Below are positions 19,566 to 32,000 of a stretch of 64,000 nucleotides of DNA, one piece after another; the first letter of the stretch is position 1; the number at the start of each line of letters is the position of its first letter. The notes beneath the pieces are model-generated. The model was not told where the DNA came from, ran no database searches, and saw nothing but the letters and a program-made list of their open reading frames with translations. The stretch is from assembly GCA_039881045.1 (NCBI GenBank), contig JAYWVB010000002.1, positions 124,001 to 188,000 of the forward strand, given 5' to 3'. Position numbers and translations under genes: made by a program. The stretch comes from Chaetomium olivaceum (Eukaryota; Ascomycota; Sordariomycetes; Sordariales; Chaetomiaceae).

Positions 19566-21732
19566 TTAAAACGGCCTATCCCCACTGCGATACGTAGGAT
19601 GATCAGGAGACACTAGCGACGAATCCACCTTGCTATTTCGATCAATTCCCCAGTTCCCACTTCCATCAAACGTGGATGTCAGAGGCGACGGCGGTGAGTG
19701 ATTCTGCCCTTCCCTCTCATCCCTCGATTGCAACGACGCCACCGCTGATGGCGGTCCCGGCTCGGGCTCGCTCCTCTGCGCATTACTTCCAGCAACTGCA
19801 CCAGACACCGCGCTGCCGGGCAGCTCAAACACACCTTTCGGGTTCTCTGCCACCGGAGGCAACGTCTGCTGGTGGATCTCGTACCCGTCCAGTTCGGTGT
19901 TCGGTCTCACGGCTGTACCGTCACCGTCCAGCTCCACTGTCGTCCCCGCTGCCGCCGCCGCACTGTCGCTAGCCGCCGCAGAGGCTGGTCGTGCGTACTC
20001 GGCTGTTGATCTCGACCTCGATCCTGAGATATCATCCGCCGAGAACGGCACGGAGCTCTCTGGCGTCGACCGGTATTGGACATCGTTGAAGACGGGGCCC
20101 TTGAATACCGATTCGTCCGGCTCTGATTTCTTCGCCGCTACTGCAAACCCATCCCCGATCCACTTTCTCCGTTTGCGGAGGATCAAGACGGCGATGGCCG
20201 CGATGAGGAGAAGACCACCGAGAACGGAGCCGACGACGATGCCGGCGATGGCTCCGCCGCTGAGTTTCGTATCGGAGGAAGATGAATCGCCTCCTGCGTT
20301 TGGCGAGTCTTTCGATGTGATCGGGACGATGCTTTCCTCGGCCCCTTGGTTCCAGACACAAGCCGAGACGTTGAATACTTTGCGCTCATAGTCGACGGAG
20401 AGATACCTACAAAACGTTAGCTGCGCGACAAAAAGGAGAATGAGGGTTACGCACGCTTCCTGCAAGAATGTCCGCCCGAGGGTATACTGTCCAGAATTGT
20501 TTGCGCGCTTCAACGGGAAGTAGTGGCTCTCTTGCTCGACCAGGGGTGGTTTTGCTGTTAGATCAAACGCAGCATATGGGAGAACAATCGTCACGGTCTC
20601 CCCTCCAGGCTTGACGTCGGAGAGTCGGAAGGACACCTCGGCATTCGTGTCAAGAAGACGGTTCCTGTGGGTGTCATTGACAAGGTACAGCCCGCTTTTG
20701 GAGTCCAGAGTCAGACCCAAGGCTCTCTCAAACGCATCGCACGCCTCGTCGGGGAGCCAGATGTTGGAATCCGTCGAGTCGATGTAGATGTCGATGGGGT
20801 TCGACAGCAGAGTGGCAGAGTTTGATCCGCTGTAGCTGATGGAGTGCAGGCTGACAACGAGGTCGCGTGTTAGGTCCTCTGCCATGCTGAAAGACACGCT
20901 GTTCTCTTTGAAGCGGGACGTGTCATATCCCGAGAATATCAGCTGGCCGTACACCTGTTTGAGGCCTAGAACTGTCAGAGGCGACCAACTTCATTCTCCA
21001 GGGTGACTTACGGTATTTCGCGCCGGCCGTGTAACTCCAACTCAAGCTTGGGATTTTCTTTTGGTCCTTGAGCGTCGTGAAGAACGATGGGGTCGACTGG
21101 TTTCCGAGGGACGTAAAGTTGACGGGCTGGCCATTGAGCCCAAAGATTCCTCTGGAAACTCAAGGTCAGCATACTTGAAGACTTATCTCTTTGAGAAACT
21201 GACAGGTAAAAAGGTTGAGGGGCCGCAATCAAGCCAACGGTCTGGTTCTCAAAGCCTGGCCCGTTCAATCCGATGCCCAGATGCTCAAGACCAAACTGAA
21301 CTCTTGCTTCATATCCGAGATTTGCTTCGAGACCAACTCCGTTTTCGTTTATGCCATAGAGGCCCACGTCGACCCAGCTTGATGACTCGTTGACTTCATA
21401 CAGTTTACCCCTCGACACGGCACAACCCGGTGGCACGGTGCCAAAAACGGCGCTCGAACAAGCATCTCCGGCCAGCGGAACAAGCGTGTGCGGAGAAGCC
21501 GTCGAGAGAAGCACTCTGATGTACTGCTCTGGTGTGCCGACACGGACATAAAAGGTGCTCCACGGTCCGTCGTTTCCCTCACTGCTTCATGTCAGTAGGA
21601 AACAACGGATGAACTACTGGATAAAGTTTACAAGTATTGGCTTGCCGGTACCACGATCGGCCCCGGCGCATCCTCTGATAACGAGCTTGCGATCAAGGCC
21701 AGCAATATCCCAATTGTGGTGTTCCAACGCAT
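19566..21732 (-). CDS. Membrane-anchored aspartic-protease-like protein, first catalytic motif altered
   Basis: Five exons: 21632-21732, 21204-21581, 21012-21151, 20455-20965 and 19566-20406, total 1,971 nt, 656 aa. The 48-nt intron 20407-20454 is in frame and would be missed by ORF reading; splicing gives FLQEAYLSVDY, as expected for pepsin folds. A signal peptide is followed by a pepsin-like ectodomain: YVRVGTPEQYIRVLLSTAS, SLSWSYTAGAKY and IDIYIDSTDSNIWLP. The first Asp motif, normally DTGS, is STAS (60-63), while the second, DST at 269, is kept. Then come a Ser-rich stalk, one TM (about 429-452), KRRK, and a roughly 200-aa disordered cytoplasmic tail. The missing Asp means normal aspartic proteolysis is unlikely. 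The architecture resembles a cell-surface sensor or scaffold (inference). Confidence 0.85.
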
Positions 21733-22452
21733 TTTGGCTCAGTTCATCAAACATTCAATGCCAGCAAACTCCGAGAGAATGGGTCATCGCATCAGTATCG
21801 TGTTCTGAATTGACGGAGAGGGATGGAAAGACATTGCCCCTGGATGACGATTCCAGCCCCCTTCTAACAGCAAAATCCCGTAAAGGCAATCAGCGACAAT
21901 ATCTTGTTCATCAACCCAACGCGGCGGTGCTGCCAAAATGGTACTTTATGACGTGGGTCTAGGCCATGGTCGGACAGGATTGGCTGGAGGCTGGGTGGAA
22001 ATCATGAACGTCACCGCGCAGACACCCCTATCGCCCGGGTTAAATCACACCTAACAGGCTAGAAGACGGTAACGACGCATCTCGTTGGTCGATGCAAGCC
22101 ACTGATGGCCGGCCTTACAGCTGAGGCCCGAAAGGCTGCAACGCTGCAGAGTTCCAAGTTCCTGGCAAAGCTACATTACCAACACATCACAACACATCAT
22201 GGCCGCATGGGGGTTTGGCAGGGGCATGGCAGACCCAAAACAAGGCGCGTCAACCCAGGAACCGGACAGTGGCAAGACCTGTCAACATGCGATTTGCTGC
22301 AATGCCACGCGTATGGCACCCACAGTAAGGGGCCACCAGGTAGATTAACTCGAGCTTTCCCTCACTACAGGACTCCGTCCTCTTCTTGATCCGGGTAGCT
22401 CCACGCTCGTTGCTTCGCTCGTTCTGCAATACCACCATTGACTCTCGCTGCT
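21733..22452. promoter_or_regulatory. Divergent intergenic region between two surface-protein genes
   Basis: 720 bp between the start of the aspartic-like gene (minus) and the Thr-rich surface protein gene (plus). It must contain both promoters; I cannot identify specific sites. Confidence 0.4.
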
Positions 22453-23943
22453 ATGTTGTTAGGCTTCAAGACATTGATAGCCGTCGGGCTGCTCCTCCAC
22501 GGTGTTAATGGAGGAGGTAAAGGTACGCCGCGTATATTGAGGTATTTCATGTGGTCACTAACAAGATGCAGCTCATTACGTCGACACAACCGTCATCAAC
22601 ACCGTCACCCAAAACATCGTTCACCCTGTCGATGTGACTGTATACCACACCAAAACAGATGTCAAGACGATATGCATCACCGAGTACACCACCACTACTC
22701 TGCATTACACCGTCTCCACCACACAGACCAACTCGGCAACGGTCACGGCGACCAAGACCGACTCGACCACTCTCACAGCCACCGATTATGCCACCATCAT
22801 TCACACCAAGACGGACGTCGTCACCATCACCAACACAGCGACTGGGTGACGGTCACGTATACCGGCACTGATTACACAACTGTCACGACGACCGGTACCG
22901 CGGCGACAACAGTCACGACAACCGGAACTGTCCCAACGACGGTAACAACAACCGGTACTGTTCCAACAACCGTCACGACCACCCGCACCGTGCCAACAAC
23001 AGTCACCACCACCGGTACCGTGCCGGCCACCATCACGACCTTTACCACCCAGGTGCAAACCATCTTCTCTACCACCGTTGACCCGTGCCCCAAGTCCTGC
23101 AGCGTCTCGGCCGACACGGTCAGCGTTTTCTTCTGGCCGACCAACCGCCCATACACGTATCCGTCCACCTACGTCGACAAAGAGATGGCCTACACCTTCA
23201 CATCCCCCTCGGTCTACCTCTACATCCCGACCGCCAGGGGTATTAATACTCTCGGCCAACCCGCCGGCCCCTCCACCGCCTCCTGGATGCTCCCCCTGGA
23301 TCTATATCAAGTCTCCACCATCGCCGCGGGCAACATCACCCGGCAACTCACCCTCGCCGACCTCGGCACCGACTGCCCCAAGACGGCCGACCCAACGGCT
23401 ATCGCGACCCTTGAATCTCGCTGCAACCCCATCCTCGCCGCCCCGACCCCCGTTCGCTCGTGGGCCTATCCCTGCAACGCCTGCGGCCGCTTCGGTCTCT
23501 TTGACCCCCCGTATGCCGTGCCCACACTCACCGGAAGCTTGGTCGTCCCCATCACCACCGTTCCTCCTCCCCCACCTCCCGTCACCGTGACGGCTGCCCC
23601 GACCCCGGCACCTACCCTGGCTCCACCCCCGCCCCCGCCTCCGCCTGCGCCTGCGCCGCCGGGAACAGGTGTCATCTTCATTGTGTACCACGACGGAGAG
23701 GGCACACCCTTCGGCACGGCTACGGTTTCCGCGCCCGGCCTCGGCGGGAGTGTGACCAGCTCTGTTACGGTTCCGGCTTCGTGCGAGGCGACGTCGACTC
23801 AGGCGTCGTTGGCGTCGGGGACGGGAGCAACAACTGCCACTTCTACTCCCTCGACGGCTGCGGGTGTGAGGTACGCTGCGGGGCAGGCGGCGGCGAACTT
23901 GAAGTGGCTTGCGCCGGGGGCTGCGGCGATGCTGTTGTTGTGA
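22453..23943 (+). CDS. Thr-rich, Pro-rich secreted surface protein, probably GPI-anchored, one frameshift
   Basis: Two exons, 22453-22516 and 22572-23943. The N-terminus MLLGFKTLIAVGLLLHGVNG is a signal peptide. A Thr/Val-rich region follows (about 22575-23070), with tandem TVPTTVTTTG-type repeats built for heavy O-glycosylation. A Cys-containing folded module runs from about 23080 to 23530 (motifs DPCPKSCSVSAD, ESRCNP, CNACGRFG), then a poly-Pro hinge, a Ser/Thr stretch and a hydrophobic C-terminus ending AAAMLLL, as in GPI-anchored proteins. The first part of exon 2 reads in a different frame from the rest; a stop (TGA) at 22847-22849 is bypassed only if one base is missing in about 22835-22850. 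With it the model is 478 aa. No family name recognised; a cell-wall or adhesin-like role is inferred. Confidence 0.7.
   Translation: MLLGFKTLIAVGLLLHGVNGGGKGTPRILRYFMWSLTRCSSLRRHNRHQHRHPKHRSPCRCDCIPHQNRCQDDMHHRVHHHYSALHRLHHTDQLGNGHGDQDRLDHSHSHRLCHHHSHQDGRRHHHQHSDWVTVTYTGTDYTTVTTTGTAATTVTTTGTVPTTVTTTGTVPTTVTTTRTVPTTVTTTGTVPATITTFTTQVQTIFSTTVDPCPKSCSVSADTVSVFFWPTNRPYTYPSTYVDKEMAYTFTSPSVYLYIPTARGINTLGQPAGPSTASWMLPLDLYQVSTIAAGNITRQLTLADLGTDCPKTADPTAIATLESRCNPILAAPTPVRSWAYPCNACGRFGLFDPPYAVPTLTGSLVVPITTVPPPPPPVTVTAAPTPAPTLAPPPPPPPPAPAPPGTGVIFIVYHDGEGTPFGTATVSAPGLGGSVTSSVTVPASCEATSTQASLASGTGATTATSTPSTAAGVRYAAGQAAANLKWLAPGAAAMLLL
22860..23040 (+). repeat. Imperfect 30-bp coding repeats in Thr-rich protein
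   Basis: About six imperfect units encode T-T-V-T-T-T-G-T-(V/A)-P, with only a few base changes and one Gly-to-Arg change among them. Repeats like this usually vary in number between strains. Confidence 0.85.
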
Positions 23944-25311
23944 ACATGATGGGAAAGGAAACGAAAAGGAAAGGAAGAAATAAATGAAATGGAAATGCAT
24001 GTATATGATCACGATGCGGAACGTGATCATGACGCCCGCTCAGGCATGGTGGAGTCGAGGCTTATATTTTAATAGGGATTGATTGGGTTTGGACAAGATG
24101 GGAAAGGTATTATGATAATCATGTTAGATCATTCAGACGCCCCCTTGGTGGAATTTGGCATGTACTTAGATGGAGATACGTTGTTGATAGATACCCGAAC
24201 TGGAACATACACGTACATGCATCCTGTCATTGGTTGGCATTGTGGTATGGAGTAGGATAGATAGCTAAACATTGATAATCGTTTGATAGCAGACCTTATT
24301 AGTGTTGGGATGTTGAAGAAACAGATGTATGCAGGTCTGCCATTGGGAGCTTTGAAGCGATATGAGTCTGAAGACACGCCGCCATCGCCCTCACTCTTAT
24401 CTATCCACCGTAATTCGATCACACAACCCCTCTTATAAACTTGCACACCTACAGGTCCCAAGCCTACTAGTATCACGTGCAAATATCCTGGTGTTCCGAT
24501 ATCCGATAATAAGCCCCATCTCGGTCAACTCCACACTGGCCAATCCATCTCCTCTCGACGTATTCATTTGTCTCATCATCGGCGGTGCAGTGTTGTTGTG
24601 TCAAATTGATTGATCCCTCGCAAAAAACTTGCTAGGTTAGGATCCGGAGCATGTGGATGCGGTGTATGAGGTGTTTTGGGATGGGGAGGGGAGGTTTGTG
24701 GTCGGGGGTATAGTGGGAATATGACTGGGGAGGAGGTGGGTGATATTGCTAGGGGCGAACTGGCTCTTCCAGGCTGGGAATGTAACGGAATCAGACGAGC
24801 TATACTCGTTTGTCTGCGTTTGACACGACTTGCGACTTTTTGGCGAGTAGTGTGTTGGGTTTTGAGGGCGCCCGGAACGACAGTGGGTGCGTTGACCTGC
24901 TAGGGATTCGCCTCCGCAACCTGTTTCAGGGGTTATTTCAAGGGGGGGTTGGGGATTGGCAAGGCAAGGGAGGAGTTGGTTTAACTGGGAGTAGGCCGAG
25001 TGTATATGGGAAAGGGGTTCGCTTCTTGTTCGCTCGTTTAACATCGTACTTTTGGTGGTTGTGTTCATTATCGCACCCAATCATCAAACCTTGTATGGGG
25101 CTTCGTCTCTATTCAGACCGCCCGCGGCAGTATCAACCATGCGCCCCTACTGGTGGAAAACCGTCCGGGCCCCATTGTTCGTGGCCTCCACGTCTTTTGC
25201 TTCCTTTCCTCTGCGCCTGTGTGTAGCTCCCGACTCAGCTTTTTAAATACCAAGTTCACGAAAGCCCACCACACTGCGATATCTCGAGAAGCTCAGTTCC
25301 AGCTGTCAACC
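23944..25311. other. Intergenic, with a possible fossil coding fragment
   Basis: Mostly non-coding. Around 24640-24720 the plus strand reads DPEHVDAVYEVFWDGEGRF with GC-rich third positions, then hits a stop. A second short coding-like piece lies near 24800-24920. Both could be remnants of a decayed gene; no family recognised. Confidence 0.3.
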
Positions 25312-27203
25312 ATGACATTGACGCGAGGCCGCGAAGCTCAACGGGCCCGAGCACAGGGGCTTTTTGACCTCTCTCACCACGTCCGTCACCGCATATACCA
25401 ATACTTGGGCATAGCAAGATTCGACAGACAGCCCTTTACGTATTACTTAGGCGGCCGTAAACCACCACCGCGCTCCGAGGACTCGATCTCTGATCACGAC
25501 CCTCCACTCTCGAGTGACTTTATGGGTCTATTACGCTCATGCCGTGCCCTGTACGCCGAATCAACTGCTCTGTTGTATTCAGCCAACCAATTCGTCATTT
25601 TTTACTCGCATCGAAGCTCCCTCGGCCCACTCCGCGCCCTATCACCGAGGTGTCTCACCTCCTTGACCAGCTTGAAGATTGTCTTGAATGAGTCGTCCTG
25701 CCATGACCCAATCGAATCATGGCAAAGCGCCCCCCAATGCTGTTGTTACGGCCACGATGACGTGCCATGGCCATGGAAGTCTGGCGTTTTTCATTGCAAC
25801 ATGCACCATCGTAATAAACACAGCCGTCCCTTGCTCGATTCTACCCCGGGCATGAAGCTGGAAGCGGCCGAGCAAATGGACAAAGCTGCCACGATCATGA
25901 CGGAATGGCATGAGACCGCAGCTTACCTATCGCCCCACATTGCTGCCGGGCGCCTTACACTCTTGTTTGTTTGCGATATCGACTCGGAACGTCCGCCCAC
26001 ACTCGACATCGCTCGCCTTGCCATTGCCCCGATTGCCCTGTTCCCGCGTCTCAAAAGCTGTCACGTCCGGCTTTGCAAACTACCCAATCACCCGCTCCAA
26101 AAGTTGGCCCAAGAAGCCGTCGCCCAGAGCCAAAATCCCGGTATAATCATTCCTCTCCGGCTTGAGTCTACTGGAACATTGTCCACGTCGATTCTGCTGA
26201 GCCTCCCGGCCGAAGTACGCCTCCGTATCCTTGAGTACACCGACCTTATAACCCCCTGGAAGGAAGTTACATGGGGTAGAGAGGACTCAAAGTATCAAAT
26301 ATATCGGCCCCATTGCAACCAGGGGAAAGACCCCCACATCCACCATGGCTGCCGACTCAGCCGATGCGATCCCAGTGATGACCATGTCGAAAACGCGCCT
26401 CGATCCCCCGGCTGCTTCTGCCGCCGTCGGCACAGTGCCTTCTCCCTAATCTGCACTTGCTGGTGCCCGCCAACATACCTATTCCTCATCTGCGGCACCC
26501 TGCCCGCGAAGCCGAGTTCGTTTTCTTTTCACACAACCGTTTCATCGTCCACGATTACCAGCCATCGCGACCCTGGCAGCTCCCCGCCCTACAAATCCAA
26601 CACCCGAACACGCCGGACCCGTCCGGCCCCAGAAACTACTACCCATTCCAGCGATACGCCGCTTCAGAATTCCTCCAAGACGTCGTCCCCGCGGATTGCC
26701 TCACCCATCTCCGCTTCCTCGAGCTGGTGTTCCCCCCTTACGTGCCCCACGGCTGGCCCCAGAAGGAGCACAACGCGGTCTGGGACTGGTTCGCGACAGT
26801 CCGGTGGCTGCGGGGTCGGATCAACGCACCCGCGCTGACCATCCGTCTGGTCATGGCCGACTTCCACATGGAGCCGTCGGTCGGCCGCAACGTCATGACC
26901 AAGCCCTTAGCAAAGCAGATCCTGGACGGGAACAAGTTCATCATGCACCCTCTGCGAGCCTTGGTGAGGGAGGATGGCCTGGCGGCGTTCTACATGGAGG
27001 CAGCGGAGCCCTGGAGATGGACTCTGAACAACCGCCTCCGCGCTGCTCGTGATAGCGGGTTGCCAGCTCGGCTTAGCCGACATATGAAGGAGATCGGTGA
27101 GGAATATGTACGGGGCAATGGTATAAGCCCTAGTCCGAATAAACCCGAGCCGAGAAGGAGCACTTGGTGGTTTTGGTATGACGACGGCCCTGACTTGGCT
27201 TAG
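25312..27203 (+). CDS. F-box-like domain protein, one frameshift
   Basis: The start ATG at 25312 has a good context (TCAACCATGA). The protein would be about 630 aa and has two related parts. Residues 15-60 (LFDLSHHVRHRIYQYLGI) are F-box-like, followed by LLRSCRALYAESTALLYSAN. Near the middle a second F-box-like start appears (ILLSLPAEVRLRILEYTD), then a Cys-rich segment and SLICTCWCPPTYLFLIC. The rest (EAEFVFFSHNRFIVHDY, FLQDVVPADCLTHLRFLELVFPPY) is in another frame. The two parts join only if one base is missing near 26500-26512, in a CCC run. F-box proteins normally recruit substrates to SCF ubiquitin ligases; many fungal ones of this type are uncharacterised. The two-module structure is typical of the lineage-expanded family. 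Confidence 0.75.
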
Positions 27204-28623
27204 ACAGTATATGGAGTATGAAGTATTGTCCTGGTCTTGATTATACAAGGCGCGTGCATTGTATGAAACACCTCCGAAACTAATTGCTACTTGGGGTTAC
27301 TCTAGGGATGATCTTGACAAGACTGCAGTGTGCAATATATGAAGGAATACCCGATGTGTTTTGATTTGACCGCTTCAGTCAGGTGCCGTCATCAAACCAT
27401 CCTCCGACATGCATGTACCTAGCAAAATGGAGTAAATGACATAGTAGAATAATACAATGAAGGTGAGCCTCAAACCCATGGTTGAACAATGGGGAGGCCG
27501 GCACGGATGCCGACGAAGCAGTCATCCATATCCAAAGCCGAGTCCTCAAAACGCAAAACACCCCCATACATTCATCAGTCAACGCCGGCCAGCGCCCCAT
27601 GCCTCCCTCATCAACGCACCAACAAACAAAAAAGGACTACCACCCACTCGACCAACCCGCCCACCTTATGGCATGTACATACATACCCAGGACCCACCCA
27701 CGGCATGCACCACGTCTCCGAATCCAGCCTTCGGAACCCAAACCCCCTATCTCTCTCTCACCCACCGCAATGCCATGCAGCCAAGCCGCCGCGAAACAAG
27801 CTTACACGCCGAGCTCGACACGGCACGTTATGTGGGGTGCCGCGTCTGCCAAGCGCCAAGCGCCAAGCGCCGGCGGCAGATATGGGGGGGTGGGAGTATG
27901 GAATAGAGAGCAGGAGGATTGGAGGACGGGTGAATACCTGAGGCTATGGTTGGGTGTGGTTGGCCGAAAAGATGGATGGATGTTGGGAAGGGTAAGCGCG
28001 GGTCGAAGCTCCGAACACACACGCACGCGCAGACGGCCGGGCGGGAACGGAGCCAGACGGGTTGCTGTGTGGTACGGTGGTAGGTTGTCTGACTGCGTGT
28101 GTCTGCGTGTGTGTGTTGTCCTTCTGTCATGCTGTCCCCCTGTGAGCCGCTATGGCTGTGGGTGCAACCCTAATCTGCCTAAATCTCGGATATGACGTCT
28201 TGGCTGAGCGCGAGTTGATCGGTTCGATCTGCTTCGACGGCGCTTGGCGTCGTAGATGGGAAGGTTTTGCCGCGTGGGGAGCGGGAAAGCTGGGGTTGTC
28301 GATGTGCTTATTGACGTTTGGCGCAGAGTTGTATTTGGTTTCTGTTGTCTGTGGGGTATGTGTGCCCCTCCGCCTTGGCTGTTGCTTGGGGTGCTTGTTC
28401 GCGTGAGGTATGACTGTTGTGGGTTTGTATACCCCGGTTATGGAGTTTGTGAGGTTGGTCCCATTTCGGTGTTGTTTGGTGTGTTGAAGTGTGTCGAGTT
28501 CCCCGTCGATGGCTTGTTTGTGCCATTGTGGTGTGATACTGATAGCGATCACACTGTCCTGTTAAATGCGCGCCCACAAACCAGTGGCTCAGTCCGCCAG
28601 TCTCCAACCTCTGTTCCGTCACT
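27204..28623. other. Intergenic, low-complexity and GT-rich
   Basis: Several overlapping ORFs occur on both strands without consistent coding signal. A short tandem GCCAAGC repeat lies near 27848-27875 and a TGTGTCTGCGTGTG run near 28098-28115. No gene supported. Confidence 0.45.
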
Positions 28624-29037
28624 CTAGGCTACACGTTCAAACCGGTTCAAACGCGGAGACATCTCCCATGTTATTGTGAGAGGAGCTTGTGGTGCTTGGG
28701 CGAGTGGCCTGCGTTGTTGTACCATGCTGTGTTTGCGAGGAGTGCTGACCATTTCAACATGGCTCACTGCTGCTGACTCTAGGATGAACGCCTTTTCGGG
28801 GACAACAACGGTGGCAGCTGAGGCGGGCTCTTCCATTCGTTTCCTGTCCTCCTTCGGATACGGCGTGGGAGTGCGGTAACGAACCGGGTGTTGGTTGCAA
28901 GTTTGAGTGCGCCATCTTGCTGGTGGGATAATCCAGTTTGGCTGCCTGTCGAGTATCTTCTGACCCATCTCTGAGAGTCCGGATGGAGCGGTCCCTGCAC
29001 TCCTTGACGTACACCTCGAAAGCGCGGAACCCATAAC
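28624..29037 (-). CDS. Doubtful hypothetical ORF, 137 aa
   Basis: Open from the ATG at 29037 (starting MGSALSRCTSRS) to the stop at 28624. No domain, TM or signal peptide recognised. A second frame over the same DNA also stays open for 130 codons, so coding bias does not clearly favour either. Listed only because the surroundings are otherwise empty. Confidence 0.2.
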   Translation of the reverse strand, partial: VMGSALSRCTSRSAGTAPSGLSEMGQKILDRQPNWIIPPARWRTQTCNQHPVRYRTPTPYPKEDRKRMEEPASAATVVVPEKAFILESAAVSHVEMVSTPRKHSMVQQRRPLAQAPQAPLTITWEMSPRLNRFERVA

Positions 29038-32000
29038 GGTGGCCTCCGAAATGGAAGAGAGAAAGAGGAGAAGAAGTGTAGCTGGTGCTGGTTGGTGTGG
29101 TTTTGCGGGGTAGGAATGGAGCCGTGGAGTGCAGTGGACTCGGACGTGACAACAACAGCTCGGATTGGGAGGATGAAAATGGCGCAAATTAGCGAGTTGG
29201 GGAAGGACCGAGTGATTGTATGAAGATGTTGTGAGAATATGAGTTGGGAAGGTGCGGCCCAACAACACTTAATAATGCATGGGAAGATTGCGGAGAGCAG
29301 AAAAGACTATTCCAAAGCTATAGTTATCAATCACCATTGAAGAGACATCCTAAGATATTTATTTCCATGACTCCATGGCATGTGTAAGACGCGGTCGTAC
29401 CACAAGATGCAGACGATGCTTGGCTCCGGGGAGTGTGCCCCTTGGACTCTTGGCGACCATTTACCGACCGATTGAGAAAGTGGCAGCAATGTAGATCAGA
29501 TTGGAGCGCAAATTTGAAAGGCGCCGGAGAGAACTTGGCGTTTGTGCGTCGGCGTGTTTCCATAAATCAGTCTTTGCCGTCGTCTACCATCGTCGTCTGC
29601 GCCTTCCACCCTGGGCTGAGAATGGAAGTTTAGGCCCGGTGCCCATTGACAGCGTTACAGGTTGCAATAGGGAAAGCCTAAAAGGCACGGGGGCACCACG
29701 ACAACGAGTGGGGTTCGAGACAACAAGTGGAAACATTAACCTTGGAAGTGGAAACGGATTCCCACTCCCGCCGAACTGTTTTTCGCGAAACATCCGGATT
29801 CTCCTTGTTTCCCTTCTCTCCAACGTCTGCCTCGCCGCGACACCATAAAGGCTTGGCCCTGTGCCAAGTCGCCCATCCTCGACGCAGATCGTCTCGGCAT
29901 CGATCGCGGCCCGATTTGGAAAGTAGTGAGAGCGAACCATCGACACCGCCGTCACCACGCATTCAACGCCGCGCCGACTGGTCTGCGTAGGTAAAGTAAC
30001 TGGCTACACGCAGTGTTGGCGCCAAGATCAAGTGTCTGCTAATTAGAGGCTGTGTCCCTAGTTGTCTTGCGCAATTCTGCAACTCCTCAAACCTGCACGC
30101 CCTAAGTCTGGTCGAAAGTTGGGTCCACACGACACCTCCCGTCCTCGCATGTCCGCGAAATACGTACGCTAGCGGCAAAGGCAGCTTGGCTGTGCGCCCA
30201 AAACAAGCCATCATTCTCGGAGGCTCTGCCTCGAAATGACGCCTCCGTGCGTGCCACCGGCCTCTTGGCAATGCTTGAGTTAAAAGGCCAGACTCCAGTC
30301 GTCTCAGATCGGCCGGACACCAGCTCTTGGCGGAGATGGCGGCAGTCGAAGGTCATATTTCCTCAAACTCTTTCTGGTGTGGTAGCATGCAGCATTCATT
30401 TTGGGTCATTTTCGGGCTAGAGCGGTTCACTGCCAAGATACCATCCCACCACCGCTTCGATCGGTCGCATCGTTAGGGTCGAGAAACGGAGAGAGTTCAG
30501 GTACGTGTACATGGGTGACAAAACCACTGGTCGTCTTGGGCTCCAAGCCAGAACCGTCACAGCAAGACAGCACACAAGCAACAATTGCGTTGCTGCCAAG
30601 CGTCATCTGCCGCCATGGCCACACTTGGCATCCGGTCACCCCAGGCTTTTGAACCCGCCAAGCCGTGACATTTGTTGATCAAAGCCCTTGGCATTCGGCT
30701 GCGCCCAACGACTTCAGCAACACCGACGCGGGATGTCTTATATTTTTCCCCTTTGCTTCTGTAGCCCGATGATAAGGGCGTCGAGAGATCCGTCGCTATG
30801 GGGATGACGCTCGCGGTCAAAGGACTGCGCCCCATCGACCCTGCAGAAAGAATACTCGGGAAGGAGGATCCCGAAGCTCTCGAAACCGCACCCCATGTCC
30901 TGTTTCTATGTGATACAGGCCGGCCCCCAAGCTCTTGGCGTGGCGGTGCACACCCTACTCGGAGGCTTCCGAGTCCCCGAAGCTTGTCAGTAACCACCCG
31001 ACGGCAAGCCTACTTGACGAACGGCCGTTTGCTAGGTTCCGCCAGATATCAGGCACCCCCACTACCGGCCATTCCGGTTTGATAGCAACTGCCAATGCAC
31101 AGGGCTGATGACGACCACCGCTGGTGGAGCGACAAGCATTGCAATGCTCGCGTGATCGAGAGCCGGTCAAATCGGGGGCACCATCCAATGGAAGCTACCG
31201 TGAGGTCGGTGACGTATTGACCTCGTCTATCCCTCGTCGCTCCTTCCTCTTGACATCACAGTTCCGTTGCTACACGCTGTTTGATGGGGAAGTGACGGCG
31301 GCGTGTGCGACACCTGTTGTTTCACCACCCTACCTAAATAAACACCGCCGTTTTCAGGAGCAAGAGGAACTGCAACAACACGGCCCTGGCGGTCTAGCCC
31401 CTCCATTATATTATTTGTCTCACTGATCGGGGCTTGAGTGTGCCGGGTTGAACCATGATGCTGTTCTATGTGTGACCATTGACAATCCTTTCATTTGTTC
31501 AGCCTCTGACAACGACCTGTGTACTTCGGGTAAGCCGGTGATTCAACTCCATCCGCGTCCGCGTCTAGAACACGATAAACCCAATATCCCGTGCACCATG
31601 AGTGGCATCCTGCTGCATAATACCCCCGGAGCTACTTCCCGACTCGTTAACATTGCAGCAACGATTATCAGAATACCGCTGCGTCGATGCGGAGATGCAA
31701 AAACTACCAAACAGACCAGTATGGAGCCATATTACCATCTAGCCTTCCCTTGCCCAGTAACAGTGTTAATGCCCGGTTTCCTAATCGGGAAGGCAACCCG
31801 GGTCTTGTACGGAGATGTGGACACTGCGGAGCCCAACCGGCGCCGTGATCCACTCGGTGCCGGCCCGCACCTTGAGCGGGTACCTTATAAACGAACATAA
31901 ACTACTATCTTGGCAGTCTTGCAAGGCGCAAGACAGCAAATTCGAAGTTGCTCGCTCAAGTGAGAGATGTTGAGGCTTACGCGCTCCCTAGAAATGGAAC

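Noticed and set aside
25153..25311. Upstream extension of the F-box frame
   Set aside because: Begins without an ATG and lacks F-box homology; the ATG at 25312 has a good context.
27457..28195. Three overlapping plus-strand ORFs
   Set aside because: All frames are similarly open in low-complexity DNA, so openness is not evidence of a gene.
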